A stretch of DNA of 64,000 bases from Paragorgia papillata (Eukaryota; Cnidaria; Anthozoa; Scleralcyonacea; Coralliidae). Under the pieces are notes generated by a model. That model worked only from the letters and a program-made list of their open reading frames with translations, did not search any database and was not told the origin of the DNA. The position numbers and the translations under genes were made by a program. Below are positions 24,403-34,717 of the stretch, one piece after another. How positions within the stretch are numbered: position 1 is the stretch's first letter; each line of letters opens with the position of its first letter. Where the stretch lies: contig JAWNZC010000261.1 in assembly GCA_035771165.1 (NCBI GenBank), positions 1,429,501-1,493,500 on the forward strand, in the 5' to 3' direction.

Positions 24403-25137
24403 CAGAACGAATAAACATGAAAGAAATAGCAGCTACAGCTATAGTAGAGAAAATGTAAGTCAAAATGCGTAGACTTTTATTAAAGACGACAATTATGATT
24501 AGTGTCTAACTCTTGCCGTGTTTGAACAGGTTATATTAATACGAATGTTGTGCAGTTGTATAGCAAGCGAGAGTCAGCAACAAGCAATAAAGCGCATGGC
24601 GAACGATTTACAACAAATCACGAAAAATCTACTGTAGAATCATTGCTGATGTCCATACAATTAACGTTCGTTTGGTCGTTCAAACAAAAAGTAAACACCA
24701 CGGGATACAATGTTGTTGTGATGATGGCATAGGTCAGTATAAGTCAGTGTCATGCGGTTTTCTCAGTGTCTTTGTCCGAAAAGTGTCACGTGGACCCCCT
24801 AAGGTCATAGCTGGAAAAAGGTGGATTGGACTTTACGCTGTTGCGGACTTGCGGTAACCCTGCCATAGGTTTATTAAGTTTATGTTTTTGTCAGTTTATA
24901 TATAAACATGTATAGTTTTTTATCTTAGTACTTAACCTATGGGCGAAGACATGCAGTCACTAAAGAAATAATAAAGTCGGAAAACTGATCACCGTTTCAT
25001 TTGTTGTCTTGTTTCAGCTTATATTTTGAGTTTCAAGACGTTTATTTTCGGTCGATGCGTTGTCTTAAATACCACACAACGCCTTGCGAAGTTTTCATAA
25101 GCTATATACCCTATATAGAAGAACCTTGTTCAGTTTC

Positions 25138-25160
25138 CTACCCTAACCCTAACCCTAAAT
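25138..25160. repeat. short interstitial telomere-like repeat
   Basis: About three and a half copies of CCCTAA in a row. This is far too short for a telomere and is flanked by ordinary sequence. Confidence 0.8.
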
Positions 25161-25239
25161 GCAGTCTCTGATGGTCTTCTTTGTGTTTTATACTTTATTT
25201 ACAATAAATCAAAGATGAAAACGTGAGGCTTCTCTCAGC

Positions 25240-25400
25240 CAGACCATTTTACTCGTCAAAGAGAGAGGTTTAGACGTTTAGAGCGTCTAAGCGGTCATTA
25301 TAGAAGGTTGCAGGTTCGAACCCGTTGTCTGGGGCTCAGAAATCGTTTCTGAGTAATTGAGCTCGACGAACGTCTACCAAATGTCTGTAAACGTACCACA
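25240..25400 (+). repeat. tRNA-derived SINE-like sequence
   Basis: GTTTAGAGCGTCTAAGCGGTC followed by AGAAGGTTGCAGGTTCGAACCC carries an exact pol III B box (GGTTCGAACCC) with a plausible A box ahead of it. The acceptor arms do not pair, so it is not a working tRNA gene. The sequence after the head (GGCTCAGAAATCG ... GAGCTCGACGAACG) would be the SINE body. Confidence 0.6.
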
Positions 25401-26822
25401 TGCATGCACTACATGTATACGTACAACTTATCAAAGAGCTAGAGAGGTCTCGAAAAGCCGGAGAAAATATCAACACAACGTTGAAATTTGAAATGGTAAA
25501 CAGTAACAACGAAAAGTTACACCACCTATTCGTTATTGAATTGATCTGCCAAACGTATAGTTGTCATTGGAAAACGTTTGTTTGAAAACTCGAAAACAAC
25601 TAGTTATTCGCTAAACGCTAAACGAAAATGGTAGTACTCGTCAAAGGGAGACGCCTCGGAAAGGTAAGCATGAAAGAATTAAACACACTATTGATTAACT
25701 AGTTACTTACAAATCAATGTTTGACCCTCTCAGTACGGCTTTCCTGTACCGTTCTTGCCTTCTGACGCTAAACAAACCTACAATTTCACATGAAATTAAA
25801 TAAGTTAGTTATTCTTGGTTTGCACATGACGTCCATGTTGGAGGAACTTTAACAAAAGAATGTCATTAGCAGCTGTTGTGTTTGCAGTATGTTTTCCTTC
25901 AACATGGCCGCGGTAACTTTGTCTTCTAAATCTCAAGGAATTGATTGCAAACCTCCAATTGTAACCCACGGTAATCAAGAGTTTAGTGCTAACCTTTTGT
26001 CGCTCAGGTATAGCTATAGGTCAAAGTGCGGTGACGATTGAGTAGATGAGAATGAACATGACAATGACATATATGCGTGCAGTGATTATGGCTGTTGTCA
26101 ACTTAATCGGTTATTTGAGCCATTATACAAGTATAATACAGACTAACAGGCGCCGCGATAATGATTTCTTTCGTCATTCGAATAATTTGAGTATTCTTTA
26201 TAAAGCCTTTTTGTCTTCCTTTAGATGTCTGCAATTCAAAAGAATCTTTGTTGCATATGTTTACATGGAAAAGTGCCAGCACTCCAAGACGAACTACAAA
26301 TACAATCATTGACAACATTTGTAATTCTGGAATACCATCCCAGGCAAATTACGTGATCCCGAGATCCCTTTACAAAAGTTCAAGTCACTTCTTTTTAACT
26401 ATTATTTTTCAGCTACTACATCTGTTTACAACACAGAAAAACAACATGCCACCAAGCAAGACAGTTATCTGTCTCAACAAAATCTTGTTTTCAACTGCAG
26501 TTCGTCGCTACCAGGGGGGGCGGTGTCTCGTAACTAATTCTGAATATAGTTACGTTGTACCACTCTTGTATCATGTTCTTACTTTAACAGGTCACTAATG
26601 TAATTGTCTCACGCTGTGTTGGCGTTCCTGAGATGTTTTGTACTGACTGTCAGTCAGTTAAAAAATTAAAGTTAATAAATATTATTAAATATTATTAAAT
26701 CAAAGTTAATAAATAAAATAAAATAAACAAATAAATAAAATTTAATAGTTGAAACGACTCGAGCGAATCATGCCATGTGAACATCTAAGCTTATATTTTG
26801 GATAAATCGCCACCTCCGCCCT
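25401..26822. other. non-coding stretch
   Basis: No gene is recognised. Short open frames of up to 116 codons carry no motif I know. AATA-type low-complexity sequence lies at 26670-26750. Confidence 0.5.
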
Positions 26823-26846
26823 CCCCCCCCCCCCCCCCCCCCCCCC
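26823..26846. repeat. poly-C tract
   Basis: About 24 consecutive cytosines. Confidence 0.95.
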
Positions 26847-26919
26847 ACCTGCCCCCTCCTTACTGAATGTTGTTACCTTAAACATGGAAACGTAGACTGA
26901 ATGCAAATTACACACGTTT

Positions 26920-27216
26920 TCAGTTCCGTAAATCGTTCCAACAATTTTTCCTAGTATTAGTAAACGAGATCGATTTCGCCTCGCAATGGTAATTTTCTAA
27001 GCTTTCGGTGGTCGACGTTAAAAGGAATGACTCAACCCATCCAGTCCTTTCGCGACTTTTCCAAAATATGTTGTCAAATTCCCTCAAACTCTTGCTTGCC
27101 TCTGGATAACGCTTGTAAATAGTGCTCCGTCGTGGTGACGTCAGGATTGATGTTTGTCCGTATTTACCCACAATTCTTGCAGTCCGAATAACAGATAATC
27201 GCTCGTTTCCAATCAT
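26920..27216 (-). CDS. hypothetical ORF, 98 codons, divergent from the oxidase at 27400
   Basis: An unbroken 98-codon frame with an ATG, basic N-terminal half (SVIRTARIVGKYGQTS, SPRRSTIYKRYPEASKS) and no signal peptide, membrane segment or family motif I recognise. Its start lies 183 bp from, and divergent to, the ATG of the FAD enzyme at 27400, so the two could share a promoter. It could also be a first exon or a chance frame. Existence as a gene is uncertain. Confidence 0.25.
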   Translation of the reverse strand: MIGNERLSVIRTARIVGKYGQTSILTSPRRSTIYKRYPEASKSLREFDNIFWKSRERTGWVESFLLTSTTESLENYHCEAKSISFTNTRKNCWNDLRN

Positions 27217-27399
27217 TTGAAAGTCAATTTTGCTTTGTTTGTTTGTCCGCTTTTACGCTATTAATAGCAGCTCGACGGTACGCTATTATATAATTATATA
27301 AGTAAACAAATTGTACGTTTCAGAACATCACAGCTTGTCAACCGGCCACTAGCGAACAAGAAAATAAATACTTCAAGTTTGTTCGGATATTAGAATAAT

Positions 27400-28816
27400 A
27401 TGAGTTGCTTTGATGTAGTTGTAGTTGGGGGAGGCCCTATGGGTCTAGCCGCGGCTTACGAGTGCTCCGTGAAACTGGGAAAAAGAGTTCTCGTCCTAGA
27501 ACAGTTAGGAGAGTTTGCTAACGAGTATGGTTTAAGTCCTGGTTATAGTTGTCAGTTTCGCATTAGTTATTCGGAAGAAAATTTGTGTGAGCTGGCGATT
27601 GAGACAAGCCCAATGTGGAACACTCTAATGAAAGAGATGAATAATCCTAATCTCCTTAAAAGAACTGGTTGTCTGTGGTTTGGAGATCCTAGTGTCGAGA
27701 ATAGCGAAGGGAACATAGATCAAGCTGCCGAGAACCTGCGCAAGTTAGGACAGAAAGAACCCGAGGAAGGAGAAGATGAGATCCTGAATGATGAACGATT
27801 TTCATTTGTTTCCAAAGCAGTCGAGGAAATTGACGGCACGCCAAAAGCTCTGTTCACGAAGGACGGAGGCACCGTTAATGTACCTGATCTTGTGAAATGC
27901 TACATAGGCGCTTTACAAGGATCGGGAAAGGCAACGCTGGAGAAGAATGCACGCGTAACAAATATCGATTACTCCAAAGAAACTATAATCGATGTCGTGG
28001 CTGTCGTTAACGGTAAAGACCAATCTTATACCAGGGGAAAAAGTGATTATGACTCCAGGTACCTATGTGAATGACGCATTAGCTACCCTTGTCCCTCTCT
28101 ACAACCGACAAATAAACCTCGCCATTTATCTCTGGTGTTCCACCTACTTCAAAACCTTTCAAGATTCCGCTGATGTTCCAAGCAATCCAAGCCAATGGCC
28201 TATATGGTATTTTTTTGGCAAAGCAAAATTGGATGATGGCGATAACCGTGAAGGCCATGTCCATGACTACAACGCGTATTACGGTTTCCCAAGCGAGCCA
28301 CAACGCCCAAACTTCCTACGTGTTGCTCCTGCCTTTACCTCGCAAGAAGAATTTGACTTCCAGGATTACCCTTCCGCTCCTGAGAAAGAGAAAAGACCGG
28401 TCGATGAAGATGCCATGAAATTCACCAGTGAATTTGTAAAGCAATACATGCCAGACCTGAGCCCACATTTGATCGATAGTGAGAAAACCACCTGTGTGGC
28501 TGGTTTTGCCGAGCTCCTGAATCCATCTGACGATCAAGAGGACAACAGTGCGGCGTTTGTTTTGGATTCTTTGGTCCAAAAGCGCATCGTGCTGTTCACC
28601 GGTGGCTTGGGAATGAAGTATGTCCCGATGATTGGAAAGATACTAACCGATCTAGTGATCTGTGGTAATACTGAGTACCAGAAGCAGATTGAGCCGATGA
28701 ATATCAACCGCGGAATCCTGAAGCCCGTGGAAACATCAAGAGGAAAGAGAGAAGAGAAAAGGGTAAAGCTGTCGGCCGCAATGCCGGCTGCCAAGTTTAA
28801 CAAAATTTGGTGTTAA
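27400..28816 (+). CDS. sarcosine/pipecolate-oxidase-like FAD enzyme (DAO family), intronless, one frameshift
   Basis: A single exon of about 471 residues beginning FDVVVVGGGPMGLAAAYE, the FAD-binding GxGxxG loop at residues 10-15, then VLVLEQ at the second strand. Family relatives (monomeric sarcosine oxidase, PIPOX, N-methyltryptophan oxidase) oxidise N-methyl or cyclic amino acids and release peroxide. The C-terminal half keeps EKTTC, whose cysteine falls where these enzymes bind FAD covalently, and GGLGMKY, whose lysine matches the conserved oxygen-activating lysine. No peroxisomal SKL-type ending is present (the last residues are IWC). The frame changes within GGGGAAAAA (28034-28042), where one base is surplus; both sides are otherwise intact. 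Lack of introns, unlike the other oxidase, could reflect retroposition or transfer, but this is not shown. Confidence 0.8.
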
Positions 28817-29040
28817 ATTAAAACTATGCCTTTGGTGTTTTTAGTTTCTTGTTCAGCTAATTGCTTTGAATTTTATTTCCATTTTATTGAACATTATGTT
28901 TCGAAACATGTATAGTTTGCTTTGTTTAATGTATGTTTTTATTTGTCTCATCATCTTTTAAATCTATATAGTTAAATGCTTAAATATAATATGTCGGATA
29001 TATCACCCTCGTATAAACTTTATCTACATGTATTTATCTT

Positions 29041-29400
29041 GTGAGCGTTTGGTAGTAATATTTGCACCGATTTTCATGAAAGTTTGAAGCAGAAGGGTTG
29101 GCTATAGACCAACTACCAATCCATTAAATTTTGGGTGAATTTAGTAAAAATTTGGATGAGCAATTAATAAAAATCTGACCACAAGATTCTCCGTGTAGAA
29201 GAAATGCTTGATTGCGCTCATTATCTTTAATTTTTGCAAATATTTTTGCATCATTTTAGTACGAGTGCTATCGAGCATTTTATTCATACATGCATGTGTG
29301 GGTCTCGTGAGCTAGCTGGTTAGCGGGATGTTCGTTCTCTTTCTAAACATCTCTAATAACCCGCTGGCGGAGGTATATGCAGTCCCTGACTGCCATCTAG
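29041..29400 (-). repeat. minus-strand copy of the microsatellite-bearing dispersed repeat
   Basis: Read on the minus strand it shows CTGCATATACCTCCGCCAG, AGAGATGTTTAGAAA, CATCCCGCTAACCAGCTAGC, GAGCGCAATCAAGCATTTCT and ACACGGAGAATCT, in the same order as the copies at 9826 and 61965. It ends before the microsatellite position, at about 29041. Confidence 0.7.
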
Positions 29401-29629
29401 TTACCCATCTTGAAGAACTAGTGTATACGTTATCCACTTATCCATGTTGTAGAATTGATCATGCATTAGACGTTATACTTTGGCCTGTCACAAATACTGT
29501 TCAGAGCGTGGTGTTTTTCTCTGATTGGTCAAAAATACAACGACGAAGTAAATACCTTGTTATGATTCGTTTGGGTAAATTACGCGAACCGTTTCCTGTT
29601 TTTTTTTACGGTTTTCAAGATTCATTATT

Positions 29630-30004
29630 AGGGACCTTACGATGCTAGGACGACGACGGCTGTTAAAAAGCAACTTAAACTTTATAATTAAAAAAGGTCA
29701 CGGATAACTGACTATGGTATTTGATATTTGAAGCTAGTTTAAGGACTTTCAAAACGCCGCAGTACTGCAAAAAGATTGTAGTGTCCGTATTGAGGTCAAT
29801 CTAAAACAACAGTTCTCATCTTTTGGCCGTTGACGTCGTCCTGAAGACGTGGAAATGCTCTAAGTGGCGTTGTAAAAAGAACGAGGACACTGTTGAGATT
29901 ACTATTGGGACTAAAAATTATTCATTCTCTTCGTTCCACAACTAGAATTCTTTTGTTTAGAAGACGTCGTCGTTGAAGTTGCCGTCGTACTTCGTAAGGT
30001 CCCT
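29630..30004 (+). mobile_element. ~375-bp MITE, family copy 1
   Basis: Ends AGGGACCTTACGA and the complement of TCGTAAGGTCCCT, flanked by ATT on both sides (3-bp duplication). The interior shares GCTAGGACGACGACGGC and CATCTTTTGGCCGTTGACGTC with the two copies that follow. A 3-bp duplication fits PIF/Harbinger. It has no coding capacity. Confidence 0.75.
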
Positions 30005-30010
30005 ATTAAT

Positions 30011-30380
30011 AGGGAATTTACGACGTCAACCTCAACGACAACGTCCTCAACAAAATAATTCTTTTTGCCAAACAAAGAAAATAAATAATTTTCAGTCCTA
30101 GAGTAATCACAACGCCGTCCTCGTTCTTTCTACGACGCCGCTTAGAGCCATTTTCACATCTTCAGGACGACGTCAACAGCCAAAAGATGAGAAGAACTGT
30201 TGCTTGATATTGACGTCAATACATACACTGGGATCATTTTAGCAATGGTGGGGCGTTTTGGAAGTCATTAAACTAGCTTCGAATATCAAATATAATAGTT
30301 AGTTAACCGTGACTTCTTTAAATTGTAAAACTTGTCTTGCTTTTTAACCGCCGTCCTCGTCCTAGCCTCTTTAAGACCCT
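30011..30380 (-). mobile_element. ~370-bp MITE, family copy 2 (inverted)
   Basis: Lies six bases after copy 1 in the opposite orientation. It ends in the complement of AGGGTCTTAAAGAGGCTAGG and contains the complement of CATCTTTTGGC. The close head-to-head placement with copy 1 makes the pair a 750-bp imperfect palindrome. Confidence 0.75.
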
Positions 30381-30713
30381 ATTCACTAATTCACGACTGC
30401 ATATGGCGATTAGTCGGTTTTCCAACATTTTCGTGTCTCTGAAATACTTCACTTTTCATTTCCGTTGTGGTTATGCCGAAGGTTCTAGATTTGGAAGACT
30501 CAACTTAGCAAACTCGGAAAGTGTAAGAAAGCAGTTCGTTGTCATCCTTGGTGAGAGCGGTGTTGTTTTTGTTTTGTGTTTAGGTTTACCTTCGAAAGGC
30601 GCTTGCAAATCTCGAGAGGGGCTATGTATGTTGATCAAGATGAATAGCACTATAAACGAGACAAAGTGCTAAAGAGCGGTGCCCGGTTTGGCGTCAAGAA
30701 AGTCGCTTACGTT

Positions 30714-31093
30714 AGGGATTTTAAGATGCTAGGACGACGACGGCGGTTAAAAAGCAAGATAACTTTTACAATTTAAAGAAGTCACGGTTAACTGACTATA
30801 TTATATTTAATATTTGAAACTAGTTTAATAACTTCCAAAACGCTCCAGTATTGTTAAAATGGTTGTAGTGTCCGTTTTGAAGTCAATCTCAAGCATCAGT
30901 TCTCATCTTTTGGCCGTGGACGTCGTCCGGAAGACGTGAAATTACTCTAAGTGGCGTTGTATAAAGAACGAGGATGGTATTGAGATTACTCTAGAGACAC
31001 GAAAATTATTCATTCTGTTGTTTTGCAAGAATAATTATTTTGTTTAAAGGACGTCGTCGTTGTGGTTGACGTCGTAGATCTTATAAAGTCCCT
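30714..31093 (+). mobile_element. ~380-bp MITE, family copy 3
   Basis: Begins AGGGATTTTAAGATGCTAGG and ends AAGTCCCT. GTT flanks both sides. It is the same orientation and interior as copy 1. The flank just before it (GCTAAAGAGCGGTGCCC ... TTTGGCGTCAA) matches sequence at 62526-62560, so it is inserted at the edge of another repeat. Confidence 0.75.
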
Positions 31094-31935
31094 GTTTCTG
31101 GATCCGTGACGTACGGTTTCCACAAAAAAATGTGATACACAGAATCCTAGAGAGATGCAAAGTATCATCAAAGCCCTTATTTGTCTGTTCAACAATAAAA
31201 TGAGTAATAAACTAAATGGTTTGAACTTAAGATTAGTACATGTTTGTGAAAATTGATCATCAAGGTTAGCCTAGCCTTACGAAAGACTGTTGTTGATGTT
31301 AGTGACTGACGTTTCGACGGCCTCGACAGTCTTGTGAATGTTTAAAGTGTATTTATTTTAAGAAACAAAATAAGTTTCACATTAAAATCGATTAGTTGGG
31401 TTTTTTTTCAGTAGTGTACTGCAATATTTGTATGATATTTAATTTTTTAATTAAACATAAACGTTTTTTAAAGCCCCTGCGCCCCTTCCTTTTCTCCTTT
31501 TTGAGGAGCCATCCCTTTCATGCAGAGTAAAAATAATTTAAAGGCCGCCAAGTTTCTCCTCACCCCCGCGTATAATAAACAATGAGCAATCCCTATATAA
31601 AAGGCTTACCCCTTAACATTTTCACCACTTTTTGCCATTTTTAAATTACGTCACGTGCCGGTCGATTATTTTATGTAGTCGACCAGTCGGTTATTACGAG
31701 TTTTGTCAGCCATTGTTTAAGCCATTGTCGCATATTTTATGAATTCAGTAACCTAAGCACTGAAAGTGAGTTTCAGGATTCCAAATGCGATAACAACAAG
31801 GACAATAATATTGAAAACGATGAGTCTATGTCACGTTCAAGTTCACGCTGTTTATACGTACCAATTGCAAGGTAACATTATGTTTCTTGAGGTATGTTAA
31901 TATTAACCTTCGTTATTTATTTTGGACACTTAGGC
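31094..31935. other. non-coding stretch
   Basis: No gene or clear repeat is recognised. It contains short poly-T tracts and a CA-rich patch. Confidence 0.5.
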
Positions 31936-32104
31936 CTGGTTCAAACGTCGCTCTTCTCATGCGCCAACATTATTACACGTTTGAATCAATTAATAAGAGC
32001 GGCAGATTGTGTTAGGAGCGGCAGATTGTATTTGGAGCGGCAAGGCCTTTTGCATTATGCGACGTTAAAAGCCCGACGTTAAAGTCCCGGTTCATGCGCC
32101 GAAC

Positions 32105-32860
32105 CACAGAATAAAGAACTGAGCAGAAGGTCCACTCGCGTCGGAACCTTTGAAGTTTTTGTCCCCGCGCTGGTTACCGAAAACCACTTCCGGAAAATCT
32201 CGCAGCCAGTAAACCTCAGCCAGTTCAACAAGGAGTGCAATGGCGAAATACGGAGTTGGATCACTAAAATCGGTATATCTCACAAACTAGTCGCTCGATT
32301 TTTACGCTACAACCAGTAATAATAGAGGAAAGGCAGATGACAATATTTTTGCCATTTAGAAGGTATGGGAAACATTTGAAAGTGAAAATTTACGGATTAA
32401 AACGAACTCGAACCGCCATTGTGTGAAGCTATTTAAAGCATTACCGTCTACTTTAAACTTGCATTTGCAAGCAAAAATAAGAGCAGACTATCTTTGAAAA
32501 CAGTTTAAACGTTAAATATAAAGATTAAACTGCACATATTTGATATTTCTTGTTATTTCTTGAATGGGATGAGTAATTTTGAAGAACGAAGCAATGCTAT
32601 TAGTTGACGTTTTACAAGTAATACTTGAAAATAAGGCCAGCTGTTGTTTTTTTTCATAGGGATGCAACAACATATATTTTTTTCATAACTCATGTTTAAA
32701 TCTGCTTGGTGTCACCACCTTTGAGTTTGCTGTCATGTTGTTTGACATCAGTGTAATGTATGTTTTAATAACCAATTCTGCAGTTAAAAAACTGAATTAC
32801 AATGGATTTACAATGAATGAATATACAAAATTTCTAATAGAATAGAATAGAATAGAATAG

Positions 32861-32891
<31 letters not shown>

Positions 32892-34417
32892 CAATTTGGA
32901 CAAGGGAATTGTTTTAGCAAAACTCTCAGTTGATGAATTAGCAATAAACAAGTATGATTTAATTTGTTGGGGTTTTTTTGTACGAGCCATTTATGTATTT
33001 ACTAGATCCATCCAAACAACCAGCCCTGCAGGAGACTCTTAAAATTAAACCTGACTTTTTACAGGAAAAACAGAATTTCTCTGAATGACTTTGCTTGGTC
33101 ATAATATGCAAAATTCAAAGTTAGTGCAAAATTGCTGTTGCACTGGTGCAGTTCAACAAGAAATTCAACCTCAAATGATAAACTTTTTTGTGCAATCACA
33201 AACAGTCAATCCCAAATATTTATTTTCATATAGCAAAATATATTAAAATAATTTACACTGTAGTGAAAATCAAAGTACAGTATCAAACTATAGATTTTTT
33301 TAGAAATAATTTACAAGTGACCATCCAATAAACAAAATACTCCACTAAAATAATTATTATACACCAGGCCTTGTTTTGATCTAAAATATATGATCATTCC
33401 TCTACCATGAAACATTACAGCTTAGGTTAGCAACCCCAATCTTGGACTGAATTGCATATATTTCAGTACACTACTTTCAGGTTCAAGAAGATCAAGGGTC
33501 TGACATGATATGAATATAAACAAGTTCAAGAAGAAGTACTGTATGCATGATTCAACTGTAATAAAAATAAAACAAACATAAAAATCACAGCCACGCTTCT
33601 CAATATAAACATATTAAAGTTATCATTGCAGAACTATGTAACTTTAGTTTTGCAAAGCGAGTTGTCTTTTAACATGGAATACCCGTCAGCAAATTTCAGT
33701 GTCCAATAGCCCCAAATTCACCTAACAGAATTGCTTCGTTGTTCAGAACTACTCATCCAATTCAATAAATAACAATAACAAAAAGTGTGATTTCATCTTT
33801 GTACTCCATGTTTGAAATGTTTTCAAAGAGTTTCTACTCTTTTTCTAGCCGTAAAGGCAAGTTGAAAGTCGACAAGAATGCTTTAGTGGCTCAATACTAT
33901 GGCGGTTTTAATTCCGTAAATTTTCACTTTCACATGTTTTTCATACCTTCTAAACAGCAAATATATTGTCACTTACCTTCTCTGAATCATTACTGGTTGT
34001 AGCGTGAAGATCGAGCGACTAGTTCGTGAGATATAGCGATTTTAGTGAAGCAACTCCGTATTTCGACATTACACTCCTTGTTGACCTGGCTGAGGTCAAT
34101 CTCGTCCCCAGAGCCTGCGGTCCTTTTGCCCAGCGGCAAGGAGCCATCGGCTCTGGCCGGAATCAGAATGTCGAGTCAGAAAAACGTGGACTTCCGAGAG
34201 AACGCACATGAGGATTTAAGCCAATCACCGTACTGCTTTACTTCGTTCTTGCCAGAGCCGATGGCTCCTTGGCGCTGGCCAAAAGGACCGCAGGCTCTGG
34301 GGACGAGATTGGGCTGAGGTTTACTGGCTGCGAGCTTCGCAGACCTCGCGCATGCGCACTGAAAAACGGCGCACTTTTACTCCCGAGTGGACCTTCTGCT
34401 CAGTTCTTTATTCTGTG
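32105..34417. mobile_element. 2.3-kb non-autonomous P-like element
   Basis: Perfect 34-bp terminal inverted repeats start CACAGAATAAAGAACTGAGC. GCCGAAC flanks both sides (32098-32104 and 34418-34424), a 7-bp duplication. Its ends match those of the 10.8-kb element at 34686 in sequence and duplication length. Subterminal sequence is also shared, for example AGTAAAC followed by ATCAACAAGG-type words. The arms remain complementary for about 400 bp each side once the MITE at 34097-34312 is discounted. The AT-rich interior has no transposase, so it would need the enzyme of a larger relative. Confidence 0.85.
34097..34312. mobile_element. 216-bp MITE with ~63-bp inverted ends, 8-bp duplication
   Basis: Begins CAATCTCGTCCCCAGAGCCT and ends in its complement. 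The match runs about 63 bases with few mismatches. GCTGAGGT flanks both sides (34089-34096, 34313-34320). The left arm of the host element (32205-32220) shows the unoccupied site. A degraded relative (CTCGTCCCCAGAGCCCACG) lies at 62754. Confidence 0.85.
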
Positions 34418-34559
34418 GCCGAACCTAATACAAGCATTAAGTGCGGCAGAAGAGCTACGTTTGAATCAATTAAGAGCGGCAGATTGTACTTGGAGCGGCA
34501 AGTCCTATACGACGCTGGAGCGACTCCAATTCAAACGTCGAACTTCTCATGTGCCGAAC

Positions 34560-34685
34560 CCCCTCTCCTCCGCAGAGGCTTTGCGTGGATAATGAGGTCT
34601 AACATGAAGTAGCTACGTGCCAAGAGGGAAAACCGCTAGTGGGAGGAACGTGGGCGGAAGGTCCAAGACGTGCGGTGGACGATGA
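34560..34685 (-). mobile_element. left part of second 787-bp-type element, split by the 10.8-kb insertion
   Basis: Begins CTCTCCTCCGCAGAGGCT, like the end of the element at 10767-11553, and runs to GTGCGGTGG next to the ACGATGA duplication. The rest resumes at 45468. Confidence 0.75.
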
Positions 34686-34717
34686 CACAGAATAAATGCT
34701 AAGCAGAAGGCCCACTC

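Larger units (their letters stand above)
22479..24849. mobile_element. ~2.4-kb element with inverted ends, containing two nested MITEs
   Basis: The left end (AATCCACTTTTTTCCAGCTA, then GGTCCACGTGACACTTTTCG and CACTGAGAAAACCGCA) recurs inverted at 24752-24835. Inside, AGAGTGGTTAAAAGATGGTC ... CTGTAAAAGTGATTCTCG occurs twice. The left occurrence is split by the element at 22611-23595 and the right one (24147-24197) is not. No transposase is seen. Exact outer borders and target duplication are uncertain. Confidence 0.6.
31936..34560. mobile_element. relic MITE (GGCCTGGTTCAAACGTCG type) split by a P-like insertion
   Basis: The left piece (31936-32104) starts AGGCCTGGTTCAAACGTCG and contains GAGCGGCAGATTGT repeats. 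The right piece (34418-34560) continues with the same GAGCGGCAGATTGTACTTGG words and ATTCAAACGTCGAACTTCTC. The 2.3-kb element at 32105-34417 separates them with a 7-bp duplication. The far inverted end is missing, because a further element begins at about 34560. Confidence 0.6.

Noticed and set aside
25138..25160. Telomere end or healed break.
   Set aside because: Only three to four units, in the middle of ordinary sequence.
5817..28816. The two FAD oxidases as a functional cluster.
   Set aside because: They are 18 kb apart, on opposite strands, of different families and with different gene structure, separated by transposons.
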